From: a virus
DNA: 64,000 nucleotides
Reading direction: 5' to 3' (one strand)
Virus record (IMG/VR): IMGVR_UViG_3300018018_000002
Location: 1-64,000 of that record
Shown here: positions 42,048 through 50,332 of the stretch, one piece after another
Numbering within the stretch: the first letter of the stretch is position 1
Layout: each line of letters starts with the position of its first letter
Made by a program: the position numbers and the translations under genes
Notes under the pieces: model-generated
What the model was told of the DNA's origin: nothing
Database searches by the model: none
What the model saw: the letters and a program-made list of their open reading frames with translations, nothing else

Positions 42048-43240
42048 AACTCACTGAAATTCTCAGAGACCTTGGAAGTCCGATCGTTGTGTATGGAGGC
42101 CTGGCTCGATGGCTTGGGCTTGAGGAATCCATTTTCCTCAATCACGTTCTCTATTGGATGACCGGGCCCGATAGTTGGGCATATCGCACTATCCAAGAGA
42201 TTGAAGCTGTTACCTCCTTGAGCAAACGGGTACAAGAGAGGGTGAGAAAGAACCTGATTGAAGAAGGGCTGCTCTATGAGAGACGGAACTTTGAAACGCA
42301 TCAAATCTTCTATCAGGTGGACGAAGAAAAGCTCAATGTTCAATGGGAATGTAGGAGGAAAGGGCCATCTGGTGAAGGAGCAGACGAAACGCAACCTAGT
42401 AGGATGCGGACCGCAACCAACCCTCGCGTGCGTGCGCATAATGCACGCGGGCGCGATAAGACAAATGAGAATAGTAAGCACACAGTCGCCAATTCTGAAT
42501 CACCCACTGAGGCGAAGCTTGAGTATCCGCCAAAGAAGAGCTTTGAGCAGATCGCGGCCAGTCGATTAGAAGCCCTGCTGCGGCTCCATCGGCAAGTGAC
42601 TGGGCCGGTCAAGATCAAGAAGTGGGAGAAAGATATCCTCTGGTTGATGAAGAGTCAGCCCAAGGCAGAGATTAAAGCGGTCATCATCTGGTTGGAGAAA
42701 AGCGGGGCAATCCGGGACCAGTACACCCCGCACTTCTTCTCGGCCAGCAGCTTTGCCTCCAAGTTTCCGGCTTTGCTGGCCTGCAAGGCGCGTTGGGAAA
42801 AGGACAATCCGACCCTGGTGCCGGTGGAGGAGCTTAATGAAGATGAACAATGGCTGTACGAGCACCTCACCAATCTGAGCTGGCCCAAAGGGAGTGATCA
42901 GTTGCTGGCGACTTGCCTCCATCGGAGCTACGTCCGGTTGCTGCCCTGGTATCACAAGTGGATCGCGTTTCAGCGAACGCTGCGCGGGGATGATCTGGCT
43001 TTAGCTGAGACGGTGACGAGCTACTACTACACCGGTGGGGTGAGAGCGATTCTGCACCTTTGGTTTATGAACGTCCACCGGTCAGTCCGGGATTGGGAGA
43101 ATTGGAATGGTGATCTGAGTAGGTTTGTCTGGGATCCGAAGCATCCGCTGAACATAAAACAAATGGAACAAGTCTCGATGGAATGGTGCGCACGCTCGGA
43201 CGCGTTCGCCAAGCTCTACGCTAGGTTCGATGAAAGTTGA
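42044..43240 (+). CDS. Replisome organiser / helicase-loader-like protein
   Basis: 398 residues. N-terminal winged-helix-like part (~25-75, AVTSLSKRVQERVRKNLIEEGLLYERRNF), a basic/charged linker, and a C-terminal helical part. Sits between primase and DnaB-family helicase, the place for a loader or initiator. No AAA+ Walker motif seen. Coupled by ATGA. Confidence 0.6.
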   Translation: MKLTEILRDLGSPIVVYGGLARWLGLEESIFLNHVLYWMTGPDSWAYRTIQEIEAVTSLSKRVQERVRKNLIEEGLLYERRNFETHQIFYQVDEEKLNVQWECRRKGPSGEGADETQPSRMRTATNPRVRAHNARGRDKTNENSKHTVANSESPTEAKLEYPPKKSFEQIAASRLEALLRLHRQVTGPVKIKKWEKDILWLMKSQPKAEIKAVIIWLEKSGAIRDQYTPHFFSASSFASKFPALLACKARWEKDNPTLVPVEELNEDEQWLYEHLTNLSWPKGSDQLLATCLHRSYVRLLPWYHKWIAFQRTLRGDDLALAETVTSYYYTGGVRAILHLWFMNVHRSVRDWENWNGDLSRFVWDPKHPLNIKQMEQVSMEWCARSDAFAKLYARFDES

Positions 43241-44648
43241 ACGCATCTCCGGTAACGTCGAACGGCAGGTCCTGATCGGGATGATAGTGGATGACGCGGT
43301 CTGCCTCCGGATTGCGGCCAAGTGGGAAGGGGAAATGTTCCGGTCGACTTGGGCGAACATTGTCGGTGGATGGAGCGTGCGCTATTGCAATCGCTATGGG
43401 AAGGCTCCGAAGGCTCACCTGCAAGGACTCTTTGAAGCGTGGGTTGAGAAGGTCACAGACAAGGAGACGGTCGCGCTGATCGAGCGGTTCTTGGATGGGC
43501 TGAGCGGGGAATATGAGACGCTGGCGCGGGAGATCAACAGCGCCTACGTGATCGATCTGGCCGCGAAGCACTTCACTCAAATTCGGCTCAAACAGATGGT
43601 CGATCGGGCGGAAGAGGACATGGAGCAAGGGCGACTAGAGGAGGCGGTGCAAGGCGTCAATGGCTTCCGGCCGGTCGAGTTAGGGGCAGGGGAGTCGATT
43701 GATGTGCTGAACAGCCCGACAGTCCTGCAGCAGGTCTTTGATGATCTAGCTCGGGACCTTGTGATTTACCCTGGGGCTCTCGGCCACTTCTTTTCCAATC
43801 AGCTAGGGCGCGAGTCCTTTGTGGCCTTCCTAGGTCCAGAGAAGGTAGGCAAGACCTTCTGGCTAATGGATGCAGGCTGGCGAGCAGCTCTGCAGCGGCG
43901 CAAGGTCGCCTGGTTTGCGGCCGGGGACATGACTGAGCGCCAAATGATGCAGCGTTTTGCCATTCGGGCAGCTATGCACCCACTGCGGTCGAAGGACTGG
44001 CCTTGTGAGATTGGTTATCCATTGGCGGTGCGTCGGAACCCACAGGAGCCGGCTCGCTTGCAGGTGCGGAAGGAGATGCGGCGCTTTGAACGGCCTTTGG
44101 TCTGGGGAGAGGCTTGGCGGGCGATGCAGGAGATTTTGCAGTACCGAATCCGTGGGAAGATCCCATACCTGCGGCTGCTCACTTATCCAAACTCTTCCCT
44201 ATCGGTCAAAGGGATCGAAGCTCACTTAGAGCGGTGGGCCAAGGAGGGGTGGGTACCGGACGTGGTGATCACGGATTATGCGGACATCTTGGATGAAGAG
44301 TCTGGCATGCCCAAGGGCTATGACCGCCGGCACAAGATTGATGCCTCTTGGCGTTTGCAGCGGGCGCTGAGTGAGAAGTATCATTGCCTGTACTTGACGG
44401 CCACGCAGTCGGACACCGACAGCTATACCAGAGAGATCCTCGGTCGGTCCAACTTCTCTGAGTCCAAAACTAAGCTGGCGCATGTGACGGGCATGGTTGG
44501 GATAAATCAGATCGCCTCCGAGAAAGAAAAAGAGCTCTATCGACTCAATTGGGTGGAGCTTCGGGAGGGTGCGTTCAGCGAGCGTTATACCGTTGGCGTG
44601 GCCGCAGCTTTGGGATTTTCGAACCCGGCGGTAAAGTCTTGCGAGTAG
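43230..44648 (+). CDS. DnaB-family replicative helicase
   Basis: 472 residues. Walker A GPEKVGKT (~203-210) followed by a typical RecA-like order: FAAGDMTERQMMQRF (helix motif, ~230), Walker B VVITDYADILDEE (~345), and TATQSDTDSY (Q-type motif ~390). The N-terminal domain is helical. Replicative 5'-3' helicase separate from the primase. Overlaps the loader-like gene by 11 bases. Confidence 0.8.
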   Translation: MKVERISGNVERQVLIGMIVDDAVCLRIAAKWEGEMFRSTWANIVGGWSVRYCNRYGKAPKAHLQGLFEAWVEKVTDKETVALIERFLDGLSGEYETLAREINSAYVIDLAAKHFTQIRLKQMVDRAEEDMEQGRLEEAVQGVNGFRPVELGAGESIDVLNSPTVLQQVFDDLARDLVIYPGALGHFFSNQLGRESFVAFLGPEKVGKTFWLMDAGWRAALQRRKVAWFAAGDMTERQMMQRFAIRAAMHPLRSKDWPCEIGYPLAVRRNPQEPARLQVRKEMRRFERPLVWGEAWRAMQEILQYRIRGKIPYLRLLTYPNSSLSVKGIEAHLERWAKEGWVPDVVITDYADILDEESGMPKGYDRRHKIDASWRLQRALSEKYHCLYLTATQSDTDSYTREILGRSNFSESKTKLAHVTGMVGINQIASEKEKELYRLNWVELREGAFSERYTVGVAAALGFSNPAVKSCE

Positions 44649-44666
44649 CTTGATTGCATTTTTTCG

Positions 44667-44691
44667 TTGACGATGATACGCTACCCAACAT
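44667..44691 (+). promoter_or_regulatory. Promoter/operator candidate, degenerate CCAACA site
   Basis: TTGACG (44667-44672) followed by GATACGCTACCCAACA (44675-44690), sharing the TACCCAACA half with the site at 36865. It lies just upstream of the small gene and the HTH operon that precedes the deazaguanine cassette. Confidence 0.4.
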
Positions 44692-44703
44692 TCTTGTGGT
44701 TGC

Positions 44704-44883
44704 TTGCAGACGTTTCAACAGTGGATCGTCAGTTTGAGGGAATGGCTCGACAGCACGGAAATTGATGCCGCGCTGGAGGCGGATCTCTTGCCGCAGCTTT
44801 TCTACTTGTACGATGTCGGCGTTACTGCGCAGGATGCGGCAGCGTGGATTGCCAATGCCATTACTCGGAGTCACCTTTGCTGA
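44704..44883 (+). CDS. Small hypothetical protein (TTG start)
   Basis: 59 residues. TTG at 44704 opens a frame to TGA 44881; the product is helical with a balanced composition (QQWIVSLREWLDSTEIDAAL). It directly follows the candidate promoter. The lack of a Shine-Dalgarno is a doubt. Confidence 0.45.
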   Translation: MQTFQQWIVSLREWLDSTEIDAALEADLLPQLFYLYDVGVTAQDAAAWIANAITRSHLC

Positions 44884-44910
44884 CGTAGGTCAGAGTAACC
44901 AGATCCAACA

Positions 44911-44921
44911 CACAACCACAC
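44911..44921 (+). promoter_or_regulatory. CACAACCACAC leader element, copy 4
   Basis: Exact copy, 17 bases before ATG 44939, followed by an ACAGGAG ribosome-binding site. Confidence 0.5.
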
Positions 44922-44938
44922 AAACAGGAGAAACTGAT

Positions 44939-45472
44939 ATGCAGATCACACGAACACAGGCCGTGGCCATTTTCACAGCCATCGGCTTTCAAACGGCGGA
45001 CCGATGGGACATCGCCCGCTTCAACACGAAGCTGGCCAAGATCGGTGACAACGTTACCGATGAGCGCTTGGCCGCTATCGCCGACAAGGGTGTGCGCGAG
45101 TTGGCCACCAATGTCGTCAAGACCGCCCGGAAGGATCAGGTCGAATGCGTCGAAGATCCCCCGGTGGCCGCTCCGAAGGGCAAGGGGAAGAAGGCCTCCC
45201 CCACTCCGGCTCCGGCTGCTGCGCCCGCCGGGAAGGGCAAGGGCAAGGCCGCGCCGAAGGCCGAGGACAAGTTCGACAAGTTCCACAACCGGCTGAACTC
45301 GGGTGGCCACAAGGTCAACGAGGTGCTGTGGAACGCGAAGAAAGTCCTGACGGTCGAGGAGATCGCCAAGGCTTCGGGCCTGTCCGCAGCTCGCGTCCGG
45401 TCCCACGTCCGCTGGCTGGTGGACGTGCGCAAGCTGGCCACCGAGTCCGACAAGGGCTTCAAGGTCAAGTAA
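44939..45472 (+). CDS. HTH DNA-binding protein
   Basis: 177 residues from ATG 44939 (ACAGGAGAAACTG upstream). Short N-terminal helical part, an alanine/proline/glycine/lysine-rich linker (~75-110), and a winged-helix C-terminus with VEEIAKASGLSAARVRSHVRWL (~140-161). A phage DNA-binding or regulatory protein, possibly abundant. Its own terminator follows. Confidence 0.65.
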   Translation: MQITRTQAVAIFTAIGFQTADRWDIARFNTKLAKIGDNVTDERLAAIADKGVRELATNVVKTARKDQVECVEDPPVAAPKGKGKKASPTPAPAAAPAGKGKGKAAPKAEDKFDKFHNRLNSGGHKVNEVLWNAKKVLTVEEIAKASGLSAARVRSHVRWLVDVRKLATESDKGFKVK

Positions 45473-45498
45473 CCGCGCAGCGGCCCCCAACAGATAAT

Positions 45499-45538
45499 AG
45501 GGCGTATTAGACTTTGGTCTGGTACGCCCTTTCCTTTT
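45499..45538 (+). terminator. Rho-independent terminator
   Basis: AGGGCGTA(TT)AGAC pairs with GTCT(GG)TACGCCCT around TTTG, followed by TTCCTTTT. It lies 6 bases before the queD ATG, so cassette transcription must depend on readthrough or a promoter inside this region. Confidence 0.9.
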
Positions 45539-45544
45539 ACCAAC

Positions 45545-46024
45545 ATGGATATTACTATGAGCATCACTTGCAGCAAGGTCTTCGGACCATTTCCCTTCGC
45601 CCATCGGCAGCATTCTCACGATGGACACTGCGCACTTATCCACGGGCATAACTGGAAGATCGAGATCCAGTTCTCCTGCATGGATTTTGATGACAACGGA
45701 TTTGTGATTGACTTCGGCAAGTTGGATTGGCTGAAGAAGTGGCTTGAGGAACGCTTTGATCATACCCTCGTGTTGAATCGGACTGATCCCGGTCGGGAAT
45801 ATCTTGAGAGTGTGCTCTGCGGTGCTGCGATGAAGGCGATTGGGCTTAAGCCTCTGGCCAAGATTACCCTTGTTCATAATTGTGGGGCGGAAGGGATAGC
45901 TCGGCAGGTCTTAGAGGAGGTTAACGTCCTGTTACGTTCTAGGGATGAGTTAGCCGAGCGCGAGGTGCGGGTTTCGAAGGTGACAGTTTGGGAGGACGAG
46001 AAGAACTTCGCGACCATTTCCTGA
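45545..46024 (+). CDS. queD: QueD, 6-carboxytetrahydropterin synthase
   Basis: 159 residues. Zinc-site and catalytic residues are present: H20 (PFAHRQH), C29 (the catalytic cysteine before HGH), HGHNW (33-37), and VIDFGKLDWL with the later DHTLVLN and WEDEKNF elements. T-fold enzyme making 6-carboxy-tetrahydropterin from dihydroneopterin triphosphate in deazaguanine synthesis. Start 45545 (or ATG 45557) follows a terminator and lacks a Shine-Dalgarno. First gene of the deazaguanine cassette. Confidence 0.9.
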   Translation: MDITMSITCSKVFGPFPFAHRQHSHDGHCALIHGHNWKIEIQFSCMDFDDNGFVIDFGKLDWLKKWLEERFDHTLVLNRTDPGREYLESVLCGAAMKAIGLKPLAKITLVHNCGAEGIARQVLEEVNVLLRSRDELAEREVRVSKVTVWEDEKNFATIS

Positions 46025-46025
46025 C

Positions 46026-46715
46026 ATGCTACCAATTCATGAGCGTTTCTATAGCTTCCAAGGGGAAGGGGTTCATCTTGGCCGACCAGCCTTTTTCATT
46101 CGTACCTTCGGGTGCCCATTGAAGTGCCCTTGGTGTGATGCAGCTGGGACTTGGCACCCGAAGTATATTCCGGACAAGATTGAAAGGATCTCGGAGGAGC
46201 AGCTCGTGAAAGAGGCCGGAGAGACCTGCTGCGATTTTATCGTCATCACCGGTGGGGAGCCGATTGTCCACGATCTTCACCTGCTGGTTGATCTGATGCA
46301 CGCGTCCAATCAGAGTGTGCATTTGGAGACCTCCGGCTATCGAATGTTCCCAGACATCTTTGATTGGGTCACCCTTTCTCCCAAGCGGCAGAACATTCCT
46401 CCTCCTCAATCCATTGCCTTGGCCGATGAGCTGAAGCTGATCATCGAGCAGCCTTCGGACGTTGAATGGTGGCTTGATACGTTGCGCGATCAGCTTGGGG
46501 GAAACTTGGATCCTAATGTACCAATTTGGCTGCATCCAGAATGGTCGCGTCGGAATGACAAAGCTCTGCTCGATGGAATGGTACGTTGGGCTTTGTCTGG
46601 CTCTGCTAATCTGCGCGTAGGTTGGCAGCTTCACAAACTCTACGCCGCCGACTTCCTAGATAATAGGACTAAGCCGCCGGTCCCACTCGGTGGTGACCTG
46701 AAGAAAGGATATTGA
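46026..46715 (+). CDS. queE: QueE, 7-carboxy-7-deazaguanine synthase
   Basis: 229 residues. Radical SAM enzyme of the queuosine route with CxxxCxxC as GCPLKCPWCD (~32-40) and the ITGGEP (SAM-binding GGE) motif at ~75. Converts the QueD product to 7-carboxy-7-deazaguanine (CDG). One base after queD. The Walker-like context YSFQGEGVHLGRPAFFIR is typical for QueE. Confidence 0.9.
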   Translation: MLPIHERFYSFQGEGVHLGRPAFFIRTFGCPLKCPWCDAAGTWHPKYIPDKIERISEEQLVKEAGETCCDFIVITGGEPIVHDLHLLVDLMHASNQSVHLETSGYRMFPDIFDWVTLSPKRQNIPPPQSIALADELKLIIEQPSDVEWWLDTLRDQLGGNLDPNVPIWLHPEWSRRNDKALLDGMVRWALSGSANLRVGWQLHKLYAADFLDNRTKPPVPLGGDLKKGY

Positions 46716-46716
46716 G

Positions 46717-47277
46717 ATGAAGAGAGCCGATGAAGAAACGATCCGGGAGATTTTGCGCTTCGTCGGGGAGGACCCAATGCGGGAAGGTCTGCTCAAGACA
46801 CCGGCTCGGGTGCTAAGAGCTTGGAAGGAGTGGACGGTCGGTTATCATCAGGACGTGGGCAAGCTGCTGACGTGCTTCAAGGAAGGGGGGGAGAAATATA
46901 ATGAAATGGTTCTCCTGCGAGACCTTCCCTTCTACAGTCTCTGCGAGCATCACTTAGCTCCTTTCTTTGGAACAGCGGTCATTGGTTATATTCCTGACAA
47001 GCGCGTGGTTGGGGTGAGCAAACTCTCTCGGGTCTTGGAGGTATATGCGCGGCGCCTGCAGATCCAGGAGAGGCTTACTCAGCAGGTGGCTGACGCACTA
47101 ATGGAGCATCTACATCCAATTGGGGTGGGTGTTTCGCTCACGGCTCGACACCTGTGCATGGAGAGCAGGGGTATATGCAAGCAGGGCCAGCAGATGACGA
47201 CACAAGTCCTTCGGGGATCTTTTCTTGAACCAGAAGTCCGGGCCGAATTCATATCCTTTGTCCATCGATCTCTATGA
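46717..47277 (+). CDS. folE: FolE, GTP cyclohydrolase I
   Basis: 186 residues. Zinc ligands CEHHLAP (~75) and HLCMESRG (~145), plus VVGVSKLSRV typical of GTP cyclohydrolase IA. Makes dihydroneopterin triphosphate from GTP, the first step for QueD. Coupled to queE (one base gap) and the next gene by ATGA. Confidence 0.9.
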   Translation: MKRADEETIREILRFVGEDPMREGLLKTPARVLRAWKEWTVGYHQDVGKLLTCFKEGGEKYNEMVLLRDLPFYSLCEHHLAPFFGTAVIGYIPDKRVVGVSKLSRVLEVYARRLQIQERLTQQVADALMEHLHPIGVGVSLTARHLCMESRGICKQGQQMTTQVLRGSFLEPEVRAEFISFVHRSL

Positions 47278-48134
47278 GCACGCAACTCCACATCCGCACC
47301 TCGTTCCAAGCGCAGCATCGCTGGAAGGACGCCCCAAAGGAGGTGGCCTTCCTTCGCCAGTTCCATCGGCATATCTTTCCGGTCATGGTGACCCTTAACG
47401 TCGGCCACAATGATCGGAAGATTGAGTTTTTCATGTTCAAGAAGAAGCTCGATCAATATATTCGGGCGACCTATGAGGATCGCTGCTTTGATCTGAGCTG
47501 CGAACAGATCGCGGAAGATCTGCTAGTTCACTTCCGAGCGAAGGTGGTGACAGTGGGGGAGGATGGGGAGAATGCGGCGTCCGTCACCGCTTCGAATCGG
47601 GCATTGATGTTGAGGCCCCGCTGCTTCCTTGGTACTGAACTTGAGGGTCCTTTCAAGGGAGCCCGAACCCTTTTCATTCCGGGTGGGGTGAGCGTACCGG
47701 AAGCCTTGTCCGCATTGCGCAAGGTCGAGCAGCTGGCCGGGCGATCCTTTGTCCAACGGATTTACTGCGGGGCTGGTAATCGGCATGGGGTGGGCCTCTA
47801 CTTTCTGGACCAGATTCTTAAGGAGGCCAAGCGATGTAGGCTGCAGGTAGATATTGAGCTTGATAGCCCGCTGCTGGCCAGGAACACTTGTGAGTTCCTG
47901 TCGATGCTCCCGCACCAGAAACAGATCGGTGCAGTGGTTGTGGTCGGTCCGTTTTATGAGGTGTCGGATTACTTTAAGAAAATCATCATTGGACGGAGCT
48001 TCTACAAACAGCATCTCTACCAGAAGCAGATCCTCAAAGACAATATCGTGTGGCACAAGGTCTTTAGTTCAGAGCTGTGGAGCACCTGGCTATATCATCC
48101 CGGCTTTGATCAGGACGTGGAGATCAAATTATGA
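47274..48134 (+). CDS. QueD-like T-fold protein with unknown C-terminal domain
   Basis: 286 residues. Residues ~8-90 show a second T-fold of QueD type: SFQAQHRW (H15), FHRHIF (H31, H33), IEFFMFKKKLDQYI, and LSCEQIA (E77, matching the pterin/purine-binding PTSEN-type site). The catalytic cysteine that QueD has before HGH is absent (FLRQFHRH instead). The C-terminal ~160 residues (GTELEGPFKGARTLFIPGG, then IYCGAGNRHG) match nothing I recognise. It may process CDG; the 7-carboxy-7-deazaguanine decarboxylase DpdL described for phages is one possibility, which I cannot confirm. Confidence 0.55.
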   Translation: MSTQLHIRTSFQAQHRWKDAPKEVAFLRQFHRHIFPVMVTLNVGHNDRKIEFFMFKKKLDQYIRATYEDRCFDLSCEQIAEDLLVHFRAKVVTVGEDGENAASVTASNRALMLRPRCFLGTELEGPFKGARTLFIPGGVSVPEALSALRKVEQLAGRSFVQRIYCGAGNRHGVGLYFLDQILKEAKRCRLQVDIELDSPLLARNTCEFLSMLPHQKQIGAVVVVGPFYEVSDYFKKIIIGRSFYKQHLYQKQILKDNIVWHKVFSSELWSTWLYHPGFDQDVEIKL

Positions 48135-49273
48135 AATTAATTCGGAGGCTTTTTTATCTAGGGTTGGAACCATTAGCTGCCCGTTATACCAAGCAGCTCT
48201 GCGAGGATTGGTTTCCGGCTGCGGTTAGGGAGGCTTCGCCGAGGACGAATCTCACCACGATCAGCGGGGAAACGACTGATGAGCAGATCCAAGTCGGGGG
48301 GGTGTTGGATGCAACTGGTCGGGGGATCTATGCTTGCACGCAGGTCGCCTTGCTGCTGAAGCTCATTCGGAATGGGTCAGTTAGCAACGAGGATGCCATC
48401 TTCCTGCAGGACTTTTGGACGCCGGGATTTGAAGCGGTCCCCTATGCGCTGCACCTGTGTGGGCTCAAACCCAAGATTTATTCCATGCTCCATGCGCAGA
48501 GCGTGGATGAATATGACTTCACTTGGCCGATGCGGGAATGGATGCGACCAATGGAGCTAGGACTGACTCGATTCCATTCGGCCATCTTCGTTGCCAGCAC
48601 CATCCATCGGGATCAATTGCGTGCTGCCGGGGTGCAATGTCCTATCCATGTTGTCGGTCTGCCGATTCACGCGCGGTTGGTGGCTTGTCAGATGTCCGTT
48701 CCGATTGGACGTAGGAAGAACGTGATCTTTTGCTCCCGACTTGATTGGGAGAAGAATCCGGGCTTCATGCTTCAAGTGGCCGAACGTTTCTTAACCGGTC
48801 ATCCTAATTGGACTTGGACGGTCACTACCAGTAGCAAGAACTTTCGGTCGAATGATCATCTTTTGCTGTCTGATATTCTTTCCTACGCTCGGAATGAGCC
48901 TCGTTTCATCCTCAAGGCAGGTCTGACCAAACAGCAATACTATGATGAGCTTTGCAATTCTTCTATTCAGTTTAACTCCTCGTTGCAGGACTATGTCTCC
49001 TGGACGCTGCTTGAAGCAGTGATTGCAGGATGTGAATTGGCCTATCCGGACTTCCGCAGTTTTCCCGAAATCCTCCCTGCTTCACGCTTGTATCGAGCTT
49101 TCAATGTCGAGGACGCTTGCCTGCTGTTGAATCGGTTGACTGAAGAGCATCCCTTGGTTGATCTCGAATGGATTGCCAGAAGGTGTGATCTTGGTCGTAT
49201 CATCGAAGCAGAGATCATCACCGGGGTGAAAGCTGATAATAGGGAGGTCAACATTTGGCATGGCTGTATATGA
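48131..49273 (+). CDS. GT-B glycosyltransferase in deazaguanine cassette
   Basis: 380 residues. C-terminal half like GT4: NVIFCSRLDWEKNPGFMLQVAE (~195-216) and DYVSWTLLEAVIAGC (~285), analogous to the nucleotide-sugar E-x7-E region. The N-terminal half is alpha/beta with AIFVASTIHRDQLRAAGV. Gene is coupled at both ends between the QueD-like and DpdA-like genes. It may glycosylate the modified base or another cassette intermediate; no biochemical precedent is claimed. Confidence 0.65.
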   Translation: MKLIRRLFYLGLEPLAARYTKQLCEDWFPAAVREASPRTNLTTISGETTDEQIQVGGVLDATGRGIYACTQVALLLKLIRNGSVSNEDAIFLQDFWTPGFEAVPYALHLCGLKPKIYSMLHAQSVDEYDFTWPMREWMRPMELGLTRFHSAIFVASTIHRDQLRAAGVQCPIHVVGLPIHARLVACQMSVPIGRRKNVIFCSRLDWEKNPGFMLQVAERFLTGHPNWTWTVTTSSKNFRSNDHLLLSDILSYARNEPRFILKAGLTKQQYYDELCNSSIQFNSSLQDYVSWTLLEAVIAGCELAYPDFRSFPEILPASRLYRAFNVEDACLLLNRLTEEHPLVDLEWIARRCDLGRIIEAEIITGVKADNREVNIWHGCI

Positions 49274-50331
49274 CCGGCCTATTCAATAAGCGCAGAGCCT
49301 TGCGTCCTGGTTCCTATGTTCCTGAAGAGCAGGAGCAGCGGGACAGCCTGGATGATGAGTCTCGCCTGCCACCGGATGGTCAGCTTAACCAATACCTATT
49401 TGAACACGCTGAGACAGAGCTCAATCAGGTGTTCTTTGATTCCGGGGCGCATGGTCTCTACAATCGGCACGTCCACGTGGTCGGTGGGGTGCATGGGCGT
49501 GATCTGACTCCTCGGCAGAAAGAGCTGAAGTATGCCTACTATTCCTCGAAGGAGTTCTACGCCTATTGTGATGCCTATGCTGCCTTCCTCAAGGACCCAC
49601 GCTGTCAGGGAGCAATCCAATTCTATGCGACCGTGGATGTCATTTTCAATCCCGAGCTATCTTGGAAGGTGCTGAAGTACCTCGAGGATGAGCATGGGCT
49701 GCATCCAGTTCCAGTCATTCATTATGGTACACCCCTCAAGTGGATTGCCAAGCACCTTGAGGCTAAGTATGATCTGATCGGGTTGGGTGGGCTCGGTCAG
49801 GAGGTCAAGAAGGAGGAGTACCTAGCGTGGGGTGATCAGGTCTTTGATCTGATTTGTGATCAGCCCTCGCGCAAGCCGATGGTCAGGACGCATGGGTTTG
49901 CCATGACCGCCTGGAGCCTGATGCGCCGCTACCCTTGGTGGTCGGTTGATAGCGCCAGCTGGGTGAAGCTCGCCGGGTATGGGCGCATCTATGTCCCGCA
50001 CTATCGAGCGGGGCAATTCGTGGTGACCGAGAATCCATACATGCTGATGGTCTCTGATGAGACAAACTTCGAGGACTATTCCGGCGTCCATCTCTATCGC
50101 CGGACAGAGAAGGAGCAGCAGATCGTCCGAGATTGGCTTATGGAAATTGGCGTGCCGCTTGGCTATAGGAAGGATGACAAGATAGTAGTTAAGGGCGTTG
50201 TCAATGATTGGACCATGCGAGCCAAAGCCAACCTGCTGCTGTTTGAACGCTTTCGGAAGGCGCTGCCAGAATGGCCGTGGCCTTTCAAGTCTCGTCCCAA
50301 AATAGCAACCCTTGGACTTGCCTCTTCCTAG
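49270..50331 (+). CDS. dpdA: DpdA-like guanine transglycosylase
   Basis: 353 residues from ATG 49270 (ATGA coupling). TGT-like TIM-barrel features: FDSGAH (~56-61, first active-site aspartate region), YATVDVI (~119), PVIHYGTPLKWI, LIGLGGLGQ, THGFAMT (~207-213) and SVDSASW (~225-231, likely second aspartate). Such DpdA enzymes swap guanine in DNA for a 7-deazaguanine. The usual opening beta strand of this family is missing and is found instead in the next small gene. Confidence 0.75.
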   Translation: MTGLFNKRRALRPGSYVPEEQEQRDSLDDESRLPPDGQLNQYLFEHAETELNQVFFDSGAHGLYNRHVHVVGGVHGRDLTPRQKELKYAYYSSKEFYAYCDAYAAFLKDPRCQGAIQFYATVDVIFNPELSWKVLKYLEDEHGLHPVPVIHYGTPLKWIAKHLEAKYDLIGLGGLGQEVKKEEYLAWGDQVFDLICDQPSRKPMVRTHGFAMTAWSLMRRYPWWSVDSASWVKLAGYGRIYVPHYRAGQFVVTENPYMLMVSDETNFEDYSGVHLYRRTEKEQQIVRDWLMEIGVPLGYRKDDKIVVKGVVNDWTMRAKANLLLFERFRKALPEWPWPFKSRPKIATLGLASS

Positions 50332-50332
50332 G

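Noticed and set aside
44861-45877. 338-codon minus-strand ORF across HTH and queD genes
   Set aside because: It spans a terminator and two plus-strand genes, one of which (queD) has clear catalytic motifs.
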